Shown here piece after piece: positions 10,399-18,600 of a stretch of 64,000 nucleotides of DNA (position 1 is the stretch's first letter; each line of letters begins with the position of its first letter). The stretch is from Silicimonas sp. (GTDB lineage: Bacteria > Pseudomonadota > Alphaproteobacteria > Rhodobacterales > Rhodobacteraceae). The notes under the pieces are model-generated. The model was not told the DNA's origin and searched no databases. It worked only from the letters and a program-made list of their open reading frames with translations. Both the position numbers and the translations under genes were made by a program. Where the stretch lies: assembly GCA_022826205.1 (NCBI GenBank), contig JAJDVJ010000027.1, positions 1 to 64,000 of the forward strand, read 5' to 3'.

Positions 10399-11793
10399 AT
10401 GGACCGGTTGAATTCCATTATAGACTCGATCAATGCGTTTGCGTGGGGGCCACCCATGCTCGGCATACTCGGCGTGACCGGTGTTCTCCTGACGCTGGGC
10501 CTTGTTTTCATGCCCTGGCGCAGGGTTGGTTACGGGTTCCGTCTCCTGTTCGACAAGGAGACCGTCGGCCAAGGCGAGGTCAAGCCGTTCAACGCGCTGA
10601 TGACGGCGCTGTCGGCGACCGTCGGCACCGGGAACATTGCAGGAGTGGCAACTGCGATCGCGCTGGGCGGTCCGGGAGCGATCTTCTACATGTGGCTGAT
10701 TGCCCTCTTTGGCATGGCGACCAAGTATGCGGAGGCAGTATGCGCGGTGACCTACCGCGAAGTGGACGCGACCGGCAAGTATGTCGGCGGGCCCATGTAC
10801 TATCTGCGCAACGGCGTTGGCGAATTTGCCCCTGAACTCGGCAAGTGGCTTGGCATCGCCTTTGCGGTCTTCGGGGCGATAGCTGCGTTCGGCATCGGCA
10901 ACGCGGTTCAGGTCAACTCGATGGCCGCCGCCCTCGGCGGCAGCTTCAACGTTCCAACATGGATTACGGGCATTGTTGTCGCCGCATTGGCGGGCTTTGT
11001 CATCATCGGCGGGATCAGCCGGATCGGCGAAGTGGCTGGCAAGCTGGTGCCCGCCATGATCGTGCTCTATGTCGGCACCGCACTCGTGATCATCATCATC
11101 AACATCACGGAAGTTCCTTCGGCCATCGGATTGATCTTCACCCATGCATTCACGCCGGCGGCCGCAACTGGTGGGTTTGCGGGCGCTGCCGTGGCGGCGG
11201 CAATCCGCTTCGGCGTTGCCCGGGGCGTGTTCTCCAACGAGTCCGGACTGGGCTCGGCAGCCATCGCCCATGCGGCGGCGCAGACCAACAGCCCAGTCAG
11301 GCAGGGCGTCATCGCGATGCTTGGGACCTTCATCGACACCATCATTGTCTGCACGATGACGGCCCTGGTCATCCTTACCTCGGGCGCATGGACCATGACC
11401 GGTGCCGACGGTGGCGGACTGACCGGTGCAATTCTTACCTCGACAAGTTACGAGACGTCGATTGCCGGCGGCCAGTACATTGTCACGATCGCGCTTGCGG
11501 TGTTCGCGTTCACGACGATTCTCGGCTGGTCGTATTACGGGGAGCGTTGCTGGCAGTACCTGTTCAGCGAGAGGAGCCTTCTCGTCTATCGGGCGCTCTG
11601 GATCCTGGCGGCGCTTTCGTTTGCGAACGTGAAGGTTGATTTCGTGTGGAACCTGTCTGACACGCTGAACGGGCTGATGGCGGTTCCCAACCTGATCGGC
11701 CTGATCCTGCTGGCGCCAATGGTGTTCAAGGTGACGCGCCGTTACTTCGAGGACGAGGGAATGCCGCTGGCGAGGCCGCTCAAGGAGGCCTGA
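10399..11793 (+). CDS. AGCS-family sodium:alanine/glycine symporter
   Basis: Inner-membrane symporter of the alanine or glycine:cation family, importing a small amino acid with sodium. The 464 residues show about ten to eleven hydrophobic segments and the family signatures ALSATVGTGNIAGVATAIALGG (split over residues 66-87), KYAEAVCAVTYRE and GVARGVFSNESGLGSA (residues 280-295). The ATG at 10399 follows GGAGGAG at 10385-10391; the upstream in-frame ATGs overlap that ribosome-binding site. No amino-acid metabolic gene directly abuts it, so alanine, glycine or a related substrate cannot be separated. Confidence 0.93.
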   Translation: MDRLNSIIDSINAFAWGPPMLGILGVTGVLLTLGLVFMPWRRVGYGFRLLFDKETVGQGEVKPFNALMTALSATVGTGNIAGVATAIALGGPGAIFYMWLIALFGMATKYAEAVCAVTYREVDATGKYVGGPMYYLRNGVGEFAPELGKWLGIAFAVFGAIAAFGIGNAVQVNSMAAALGGSFNVPTWITGIVVAALAGFVIIGGISRIGEVAGKLVPAMIVLYVGTALVIIIINITEVPSAIGLIFTHAFTPAAATGGFAGAAVAAAIRFGVARGVFSNESGLGSAAIAHAAAQTNSPVRQGVIAMLGTFIDTIIVCTMTALVILTSGAWTMTGADGGGLTGAILTSTSYETSIAGGQYIVTIALAVFAFTTILGWSYYGERCWQYLFSERSLLVYRALWILAALSFANVKVDFVWNLSDTLNGLMAVPNLIGLILLAPMVFKVTRRYFEDEGMPLARPLKEA

Positions 11794-11929
11794 CCGCAAC
11801 GGGAGTGCACGGTGGGCTGAAGGCCTGTGTGCCGGGGCCGAACGCTGGCAGTGTCATGTGCCTTGTCGACATGCGTGACATCCACGCGGTGGACGCGAGG
11901 AACCTGACACCGCCGACGTGCGGCTTGCT

Positions 11930-12300
11930 CGAGGGCGCAGTTCCGAGTGGCTGCGCCCAATTGAAATGATCGGAGTCAGATTCGCCAGAGCGTCGGCTCC
12001 TGCATCGAGCAGGGCGTCTGTCTAGGATGGATCTCGATCAACGGCAGCAGAAAAGTGCAGCGGTGTCGTCTTTCCGGCACCGACAGATCTGGCGCGGTTG
12101 AGGTTCACTCGTCCCGCAATCAGGAAGTGAGCCATGAGGGCGCCGGCGCAGCCGACAAATGGCCATTTCCTGAAATCGGGATCGTGGAAGGCTTGACGGT
12201 CGAGACGATGGGTGGTCGGGTTTGCAAGACAGTTGTGGGTTAACCTCGGGGCGGAATGGAGGCGGGCGTTTTGTGCAGATAGACGGACTTCAATACGCAA
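11930..12300 (-). pseudogene. Decayed ankyrin-repeat gene
   Basis: Read on the minus strand from about 12112, the frame gives VNLN-x-AR, then KTTPLHFSAAV, a TAG stop at about 12025, and in the same frame ALLDAGADA. The TPLHxAA helix followed by ALLDAGAD is the core consensus of an ankyrin repeat, here broken by an in-frame stop. No start codon or further full repeat is readable on either side, so this appears to be a fossil of about one and a half repeats. The 478-bp interval between the symporter and the M19-like gene holds nothing else I can support. Confidence 0.5.
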
Positions 12301-13244
12301 ACTGGTCGGAAAAGATCTTTCGCCAGATGCGCGAGGGTGGGGTCGACGCCGTTCACGTGACCATTGCCTACCATGAGACCTTCCGCGAGGCGGTGCTGAA
12401 CCTCGAACGCTGGAACCGTTGCTTTGAAACTTTTCCAGACCTGATCACGAAGGGGTTGACGGCGCATGATGTCAAACGCGCCCAGGAGACCGGCCGCACG
12501 GCAATCTTCTTTGGCTTCCAGAATCCAAGCCCCATCGAGGACGACATCGGTCTTGTCGAGATATTCCACGCACTTGGCGTTCGTTTCATGCAGTTGAGCT
12601 ACAACAACCAGTCGCTCTTGGCGACGGGTTGCTACGAGGAGGAAGACAGCGGCATCACGCGCATGGGCCGACAGGTTATTCAGGAGATGAACCGTGTCGG
12701 CATTGTGGTGGATATGAGCCATTCCGCAGATCGCTCCACGATCGAGGCCGCAGAGATATCGGAGCGCCCGATCACGATAACACACGCAAACCCTCACGAG
12801 TGGGCACCTGCCTTGCGCAACAAGAGGGCCGATGTGATCCGGGCAGTCACCGAAGGCGGTGGCATGTTGGGGTTTTCGCTCTACCCGCATCACCTCAAGG
12901 ACAAGTCCAATTGCACCATCGAAAGCTTTTGCGAGATGATCGCACGGACGGCTGACGCCTTTGGCACGGAACACTTCGGCATTGGTTCGGATCTTTGCCA
13001 GGATCAGCCGGACAACGTGGTTCAATGGATGCGCACTGGGCGCTGGACGAAGGAGGTCGACTACGGGGAGGGATCGGCAACCTCGCCCGGGTTCCCGCCA
13101 ATGCCAGGCTGGTTCCAGGACAATCGGGACTTCGCGAACATCGAGAAGGGATTGCAGACTGTCGGCATGAACGATTCCGAGATCGGAGCCATCATGGGAG
13201 GGAACTGGTACAGGTTCTTCGCCAAGAATTTCGGGCCAAGTTGA
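12273..13244 (+). CDS. Peptidase M19 (renal dipeptidase)-like protein
   Basis: A 323-residue member of the membrane-dipeptidase amidohydrolase family. The TIM-barrel sequence is clear: FFGFQNPSPIEDD, VDMSHSADRST near residue 147, ITITHANPHEW near 168 and GIGSDLCQD near 235. The N-terminal metal site, normally HxD after the first strand (DGHND), reads DGLQYAN here, so two usual zinc ligands are absent. Catalysis may therefore be altered or lost. I chose GTG at 12273 (MQIDGLQ) because GGAGG sits ten bases upstream. It is followed after 2 bp by the 559-residue gene and then DUF3726, forming an operon. The physiological substrate is unknown. Confidence 0.8.
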   Translation: MQIDGLQYANWSEKIFRQMREGGVDAVHVTIAYHETFREAVLNLERWNRCFETFPDLITKGLTAHDVKRAQETGRTAIFFGFQNPSPIEDDIGLVEIFHALGVRFMQLSYNNQSLLATGCYEEEDSGITRMGRQVIQEMNRVGIVVDMSHSADRSTIEAAEISERPITITHANPHEWAPALRNKRADVIRAVTEGGGMLGFSLYPHHLKDKSNCTIESFCEMIARTADAFGTEHFGIGSDLCQDQPDNVVQWMRTGRWTKEVDYGEGSATSPGFPPMPGWFQDNRDFANIEKGLQTVGMNDSEIGAIMGGNWYRFFAKNFGPS

Positions 13245-13246
13245 CC

Positions 13247-14926
13247 ATGAGCGGCCGACAGGCATCGCTCCGCGATCCGTCCCGAATCATGAAACTGGCG
13301 CGCCTCGGCTCCATGCACCAAAGCCGATTGAGCTTCATGCGGGTTCTGACGCGCCGCATGGCCTGTGAGAACTGGAAATTTGCGCGCACCGCCTTCGACA
13401 TGGACGAGAGGGGCACAGGCCGCGCGATCTACAGGATTGATTGTCCGGACCGCACCTATTCCATGGTGGCTTTTGGCCATGACCTGCCTGACGAGATGCG
13501 ATCGGACCGGGTGATCGCAGAGGCTTGGGACGCGACCTTCGCGCTCCTTGACGGTGTGCCGGACGAGACGGACATTGAGCGTCTTGCGGTCAATGTGCCC
13601 CTTCAGGAGGCCGGCCGGTACAGCGAGCGCGAACTTGTCGTGTCACGGGCCAACCGATCGTCGCGGCTTTGGGAGCATGTGGTGGCAGCGCTCGCGGCGG
13701 GAGCGCAGCCAGACTCCAAGCAACTGGATGCCGTCGGATACCTGATGCGGACGACGGCGGTATATGGTTCAGGCAAGTTCGGAGCCGTGGATTACGCTCA
13801 CGTCCGTCGCCGACCCGAGTTTGCTGCGCCCTTCCAGGCGGAGATGCTGATAGTTTACCTGATCCGGGCATTCGTGCGCGACCTTGTCGAACACGTGGCG
13901 CGTTGCCGAGGCGGCGAACTGGCGGTAGCGCTGGACCGCGGCACGGCGAGGAAGCTCGGCATCGGCAATGCGACCGGGCTGGGAATGGCGCCCTTCATCG
14001 TCAATCACGCGGCGCTCTTCAATAGCTGGATTGCGGCACGTGAAGAGGCGATCCGACGTGTTCGGTCGGTCCCGACGGCAACCGAGGCGGAACTGGCGGT
14101 GTTTCTCGACAGGCTACAGCGCAGCGAGATTCTCGTTCGCAACTGGCGTTCCGGGCACTCGGTTCAGCGGGCAAAGGTGGAAAGGCTGCAAGTGGACTTG
14201 CAGTTGATCAAGGCTAGGGTTGAAGACTGGCCGGTCGGGGAGAACTGTCCGTGGGACCGCCTTGTTGAGTGGTCCGAAGCGGCCCTGAGCGAAGAAGGGC
14301 AGGAGTGCCTGGCCTCGTTGATTCTCGAACCGTATGGGACACTCGTGGACAAACTTTCCGAGGTGATGGCAGATCCGAGTGACGGCGACTTCCGAATCGA
14401 CGGATCGATGTCGGTGGCGGAAACATGCGGGCTGTATCGGGAGCATTACGGTTGGGCGCTGAACATCGATTGGGGGCTGCCCGAAGAGACGGCGCGTGCA
14501 TGGTACATCTCGGAAGAAAAGCTTGAGCCTCGCCTCGGCGAGCGCCACGAGGAAGACATCGCGGATTTCGAGCAGCCGCTTTCCCCGGGCCGCGACGCGG
14601 CGCGCGCGTATGCCGATCTTGAACGCTGGGCACCCAACGAAACGGTAGCTGCCTTCCTATTGAAGCACCCCGAGCACCGTCATGTCATTCGCCGCGTGCA
14701 GGTGTGCCGTACCGCCCCCTATGCCGAGATACATGACAACACGATCAGCGCCACAATGCTGCCGATCGACATGTTGCGGGCCAAGCTGAGCTTCTTCGGC
14801 GCCACGAATTTCGATCCGAAGTCGGATCGCTGGGTGCGCATCAGGATGTATGCAGGTGCGCCATATCCCGGCGACCTCGATTCCGAAAACTGCGAAGACT
14901 GGGTCTATCCGGAGCTGGTCGCGTGA
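13247..14926 (+). CDS. Conserved-type hypothetical protein, 559 residues
   Basis: I do not recognise a named domain. The protein is soluble-looking, rich in charged residues, with no signal peptide or membrane segment. A long helical, heptad-like stretch lies around residues 285-325 (LQRSEILVRNWRSGHS...). Its C-terminal third is rich in W, Y and acidic residues. Coding character is strong: a full-length frame starts 2 bp after the M19-like gene and its stop overlaps the GTG of the DUF3726 gene (GTGA). The ATG at 13247 is preferred to upstream in-frame codons, which lie inside the M19-like gene. The three genes are probably translated together, so a joint role is likely. Confidence 0.75.
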   Translation: MSGRQASLRDPSRIMKLARLGSMHQSRLSFMRVLTRRMACENWKFARTAFDMDERGTGRAIYRIDCPDRTYSMVAFGHDLPDEMRSDRVIAEAWDATFALLDGVPDETDIERLAVNVPLQEAGRYSERELVVSRANRSSRLWEHVVAALAAGAQPDSKQLDAVGYLMRTTAVYGSGKFGAVDYAHVRRRPEFAAPFQAEMLIVYLIRAFVRDLVEHVARCRGGELAVALDRGTARKLGIGNATGLGMAPFIVNHAALFNSWIAAREEAIRRVRSVPTATEAELAVFLDRLQRSEILVRNWRSGHSVQRAKVERLQVDLQLIKARVEDWPVGENCPWDRLVEWSEAALSEEGQECLASLILEPYGTLVDKLSEVMADPSDGDFRIDGSMSVAETCGLYREHYGWALNIDWGLPEETARAWYISEEKLEPRLGERHEEDIADFEQPLSPGRDAARAYADLERWAPNETVAAFLLKHPEHRHVIRRVQVCRTAPYAEIHDNTISATMLPIDMLRAKLSFFGATNFDPKSDRWVRIRMYAGAPYPGDLDSENCEDWVYPELVA

Positions 14927-15555
14927 GCCGGTCGCTGAACGAGGTTGAAACCATCGCATGGAAAGCGACACGCGGGGCTGGATACCCTTGGGGAATTGCG
15001 GAGGAAGCCGCTGCGGCCATCCGATGGTTGGCGGGACGCGGCATCGATGGTTGCCTGCAACTGGCATCCCTGCTGGAACGGACTGACGGGTCGAAACTCG
15101 AAGACTGGTCGCCGGATCCGGGAGAGGTTTGGTCTGCACCCGGCGGTGTGCTCTGTCCACTGATGGCGGGCGCGGCCTTGTCCGATCATGCACGCCAGTT
15201 GCTGCAGCGACCACTTGAGTTCGGCCAAATGGCGTCGTCAGTCCTGTTTCTGCCATTCGCGGGCTGGGCGGCGGCAAGGATCGGCGCCAATTTGCAGGTG
15301 ACCTGGTCTGGTGGTTCGTCGCTCACCGACGGGGTTGGGCTCGCCCTGCAAGGTGATCCGGGTTGGGACCTCTGCGGCGTGATGGTTGCGGTCAGTGGCG
15401 ACGTGCCGGAATCCTGTCCCGGCGCGAGCCGTGCATTTCCCGATCCACAAGCATGGGACCGGCTTAACGAGTTCGCTCGCAGGGTCCATGCGCCGGCTTC
15501 CGAGACGTCCCGGCGATTCGGTGCAGGTGGTGCGGACGGGATTGACGACGATTGA
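14923..15555 (+). CDS. DUF3726 domain-containing protein
   Basis: A 210-residue protein matching DUF3726. Its N terminus (LNEVETIAWKATRGAGYPWGIAEEA) and C-terminal RRFGAGGADGIDDD tail resemble the R-x-x-GAGAG-x-x-D-x-D ending of that family. No catalytic function is known for the family. The GTG start at 14923 overlaps the TGA of the preceding gene by three bases, indicating translational coupling. From general knowledge, M19-like and DUF3726 genes recur near methylated-amine and betaine catabolic genes in proteobacteria; I recall this but could not check it. Confidence 0.7.
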   Translation: MSRSLNEVETIAWKATRGAGYPWGIAEEAAAAIRWLAGRGIDGCLQLASLLERTDGSKLEDWSPDPGEVWSAPGGVLCPLMAGAALSDHARQLLQRPLEFGQMASSVLFLPFAGWAAARIGANLQVTWSGGSSLTDGVGLALQGDPGWDLCGVMVAVSGDVPESCPGASRAFPDPQAWDRLNEFARRVHAPASETSRRFGAGGADGIDDD

Positions 15556-15931
15556 GGGCATGGCGATCGAGGGCCGCGCTTCACTGGCGAGTTGCTAAGG
15601 CGTGCCTGGCATTCCGAGACGGTTTGCGATTTCCCGTGGCTCGCTTGTTGCATCTTCTGGCCCGTTTGAACGGGCCGAGGCCTTTGAGGATCAGTATGGG
15701 CTCGCGCAGCGACGACAGGAAACCTGTACATCTCGTTTTGGGATGAACGGCTGGCGCCGTGCCAGCTGCTACTGCAGGAGAAACCGGCGGCGATTGCGGC
15801 ACAGCAGCCGGATCGGATGACGAGGGTTGCCTGCGCAGAGATGGGAGATGAGCGCGACGAGGCCGAATGCGAAATGGTCGGTCGTCGCGCTGCCGTTGAG
15901 TACGGCCCCTGCGCAGACCACGCCAGTCCCG
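15556..15931. other. Intergenic region between convergent operons
   Basis: No gene could be supported. It contains a perfect 18-base palindrome at 15659-15676 (eight-base arms GGCCCGTT/AACGGGCC around TG) about 100 bases after the DUF3726 stop, which may help end transcription. It lacks a T-run, so a standard intrinsic terminator cannot be claimed. Confidence 0.45.
15659..15676. terminator. Perfect inverted repeat, possible terminator hairpin
   Basis: Arms GGCCCGTT and AACGGGCC with a two-base centre lie between the convergent DUF3726 and von Willebrand A genes. The position suits a bidirectional terminator, but there is no following T-tract and the centre is too short for a relaxed loop without opening two pairs. 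Confidence 0.3.
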
Positions 15932-17851
15932 TCAACGCTGATCCAGGCTTTGCGCCAGCCGCATCAATTGCACCGCCTCGGCACGATAGCCGTAGAGGTC
16001 ATCGCCCCGGTTGGCATTGGCAAGTGCAATCGCATCATCCCAAGACCAATCACCCAAGTAGTTCGAGCCGCGCAAGAGCTGCCCGAAGCCGGCAATCGCG
16101 GCGGCAAACCCGGCTTCGGGCGAGGGTGCCAGATCGGCGGTGACCGGCTGTTCGATCAGCCGGCTGGTCGTGGTCCCCGGCGACTTGTATCGCAGCCGCA
16201 GAAAGCCCAGCTCGTCCGAGGTGCTGGTGATCTCATCGACCTGGAAGCGAAGCGGGTCGGTCAGCCGCGCGGGCGAGCCCACGGGCGTGACTTCGTAAAT
16301 CGCGGTGACGGAATGACCCGCGCCGATCTCGCCGGCATCCACTGCGTCGTTGTTGAAATCCTCGCGTCGCAGAGTGCGGGTCTCGTATCCGATCAGCCGG
16401 TACTCGGCGACCTGCGAGGGGTTGAACTCCACTTGGATCTTCACGTCATCGGCAATCGGATACAGCGCGCCCGAAAGCTGGTCCACAAGTACCTTCCGCG
16501 CTTCGCCGAGAGTGTCGATATAAGCCGCGGTACCGTTGCCGTTCTGCGCCAACACCTGCATCGTGGCATCGTCCAGATTGCCACGCCCAAAGCCCAGAAC
16601 CGACAGGTAAGCACCAATCCCGGCCTGCCGCTCTATGAACTCCTTCAACCTCTCGGGGTCGGAAATCCCTACGTTGAAATCGCCGTCGGTGGCGAGGATC
16701 ACGCGGGTCACTTCGCCATCCACGGTCATGCCACGTGCTGTGGCGTAGGCCTGTTGCAGCCCGGCCTGACCGGCGGTGGGCCCGCCCGCATACAGCCGGT
16801 CGAGCGCGGTGTGGATTGTGTTCCGGTCCCGCGCCGGCGTCGGGTCCAGCACCTGCCCGGCAGTGCCCGCATAGGTCACGATAGCCACCTCATCTTCGGG
16901 TCGCAGTTGCTCCAGCAAAAGACGGAAGGACTGCTTCAGGATCGGCAGCTTGTTGGCTTCGTCCATCGAACCGGACGTGTCGATCAGGAAGACGAGGTTC
17001 AGCGGCGGGCGGTCCTCGATCTCAGGCAGGGCGCCTTGGATTGCGATCTGCAACAGCTTCGTGTCTGCATTCCACGGTGTCGGACTGACCGAAACGGTGG
17101 GCTGGAACGGCGCGTCCCCTTCAGGCGCGGGATGCGCGTAGGGGAAGTAGTTGATCATCTCTTCTACGCGCACGGCTTCGAAAGGAGGCAGGTAGCCATT
17201 CAGCAGTGACGACCGAACCACCGAATACGACGCGGTGTCCACGTCGATCGAGAAGGTCGAGACAGGGCTTTCCGCCGCCACCTTGACCGGGTTGTCGTTT
17301 GCATTGGCGAATTCCTCGGTGCGGTCTTCCGCCGAAAACCACGATGGCTCGACAATCTGGAGTTTGTTCTCAACCGCTTCCGTGACGTAAGTGGAGTCTT
17401 CGCGGTCCCGGGATGCGGTGGTCGGCGACAGCGCGCGAAGGCGCCGCTCGGCAGATACGCGGTCGGCTGAAGACGGCACCTCCGCGGTCGCGCCAGCCTG
17501 CGCTTGGTAGTCAGGCACTGGTTCAGGTGTCACGGCCTCGCGGTTGGCGGAAATTGTCGGCGGACCCAGCGCGTCACCAATCGGCAGGAGCATGACTGCA
17601 CCGAAAGCGACGATCGCAGCGCTCGCGGCTAGCGCCACGCGATTGGACAGAAAGTTCAGCAACATCCTTACCTCCCTGAAAAAACCCGTTTCCGGGCAGT
17701 CAGGGGTTTGACGCAGGGCGTCCACCGATCCTTGGAACCGTTCAAAGTTCTTCCGCGCCAACGCAAGATTGGCGGTCTTGTTCGCGTCATCCGGCGCGGG
17801 CGTGGCGGTGCGCATGACCGCTTTCAGTTTTTCAAGATCATCGTCGTTCAT
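15932..17851 (-). CDS. von Willebrand factor A domain protein, YfbK-like
   Basis: A 639-residue protein. A cytoplasmic N-terminal stretch (about 70 residues) precedes one membrane segment (VALAASAAIVAFGAVMLLPIG, residues 79-99), a low-complexity linker, the YfbK-type N-terminal domain (STFSIDVDTASYSVVRSSL, residues 212-230), a VWA domain with the MIDAS motif DTSGS near residue 290, and a C-terminal DUF3520-type region. VWA domains bind ligands through a metal at the MIDAS site; the bulk should lie outside the membrane. Its ATG overlaps the stop of the ECF sigma gene (ATGA). That is the usual place for an anti-sigma factor, so the cytoplasmic N terminus may bind the sigma factor; this is inference. 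Confidence 0.85.
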   Translation of the reverse strand: MNDDDLEKLKAVMRTATPAPDDANKTANLALARKNFERFQGSVDALRQTPDCPETGFFREVRMLLNFLSNRVALAASAAIVAFGAVMLLPIGDALGPPTISANREAVTPEPVPDYQAQAGATAEVPSSADRVSAERRLRALSPTTASRDREDSTYVTEAVENKLQIVEPSWFSAEDRTEEFANANDNPVKVAAESPVSTFSIDVDTASYSVVRSSLLNGYLPPFEAVRVEEMINYFPYAHPAPEGDAPFQPTVSVSPTPWNADTKLLQIAIQGALPEIEDRPPLNLVFLIDTSGSMDEANKLPILKQSFRLLLEQLRPEDEVAIVTYAGTAGQVLDPTPARDRNTIHTALDRLYAGGPTAGQAGLQQAYATARGMTVDGEVTRVILATDGDFNVGISDPERLKEFIERQAGIGAYLSVLGFGRGNLDDATMQVLAQNGNGTAAYIDTLGEARKVLVDQLSGALYPIADDVKIQVEFNPSQVAEYRLIGYETRTLRREDFNNDAVDAGEIGAGHSVTAIYEVTPVGSPARLTDPLRFQVDEITSTSDELGFLRLRYKSPGTTTSRLIEQPVTADLAPSPEAGFAAAIAGFGQLLRGSNYLGDWSWDDAIALANANRGDDLYGYRAEAVQLMRLAQSLDQR

Positions 17852-18384
17852 GTCCGATCCTCGGTTTCGCGCTGGGCGCGAATGATCTTCTTTGCCTCTG
17901 ATATCCGCCAGCTGATCGTGCCTTCGGAGACGCCCAGCACCTGTCCGGCGTCGGCATGGGTCAACTCGTCCAGCACCAGCGCGAGCGTGTCGCGCAGGTC
18001 GTTCGGCAGGGCGCGCATCGCCTGCCTCAGCCACCTCACCTTGTCGGCTGCCTCCGCGTTGGCCGCGCGGCGATCCAGCTCCTGGTCTCCCCAGCCGGCT
18101 GCGGCCTTCGCATGTGCGGCCGCACGGCGTCGGCGATCATGAGCGGCGTTCACTGCCACGCGGTAGAGCCAAGTGGCAAACCGCGCGTCGCCCCGGAATC
18201 CGGCCAGTTTCGCTGGCAACGCGGCGCAAATGTCCTGTGTCAGGTCCTCGGCCTCGGCCCGGCTGCCGGTGAGGCGAAAGCACAGTGCGAAGAGCGAGTC
18301 ATAGCGCCGCTCCAGCAGTTTGGAAAATGCTGCCGCATCGCCGCCTGCCGCGGCGAGGGCAAGCTCTTCGTCGCTTGTGGCCAT
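17848..18384 (-). CDS. ECF-type RNA polymerase sigma factor
   Basis: A 178-residue extracytoplasmic-function sigma factor. Region 2 is seen from about residue 22 (LERRYDSLFALCFRLTG...AEDLTQDI) through ARFATWLYRVAVNAAHDRRRR. Region 4 follows near residue 120 (LPNDLRDTLALVLDELTHADAGQVLGVSEGTISWRISEAK), the -35-binding helix-turn-helix. The start is uncertain between ATG at 18384 (MATSDEE) and 18390 (MYMATSDEE). It overlaps the VWA gene by four bases, so the two form one operon. The stimulus is unknown. Confidence 0.9.
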   Translation of the reverse strand: MATSDEELALAAAGGDAAAFSKLLERRYDSLFALCFRLTGSRAEAEDLTQDICAALPAKLAGFRGDARFATWLYRVAVNAAHDRRRRAAAHAKAAAGWGDQELDRRAANAEAADKVRWLRQAMRALPNDLRDTLALVLDELTHADAGQVLGVSEGTISWRISEAKKIIRAQRETEDRT

Positions 18385-18600
18385 GTACATTACGGTTGTT
18401 TGACGCACGCCGAAGGTCAATCCTTGGCAAGAGTCATGCACCAGCGTTCGTGGACACCGCTACCTTTCGGCTCCCCGGGTTTTTGCATTCCCTTTCGAGG
18501 TGAACGAACTCCGGTTCCCCGGCAGGTCAGCGCCCGACTCGCGCTTGGCAGCGGCAAGTTCGCCCACCGAGATCGTTCTGGGACACTGTCCGAAAAACCG

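Noticed and set aside
10168-11799. 543-codon open frame on the minus strand across the AGCS symporter
   Set aside because: Antisense to a clearly membrane-protein-coding gene; its translation is rich in H, R, D and Q without any motif.
15827-17209. 460-codon plus frame across the VWA gene
   Set aside because: Antisense shadow of the VWA protein, with no start signal or family.
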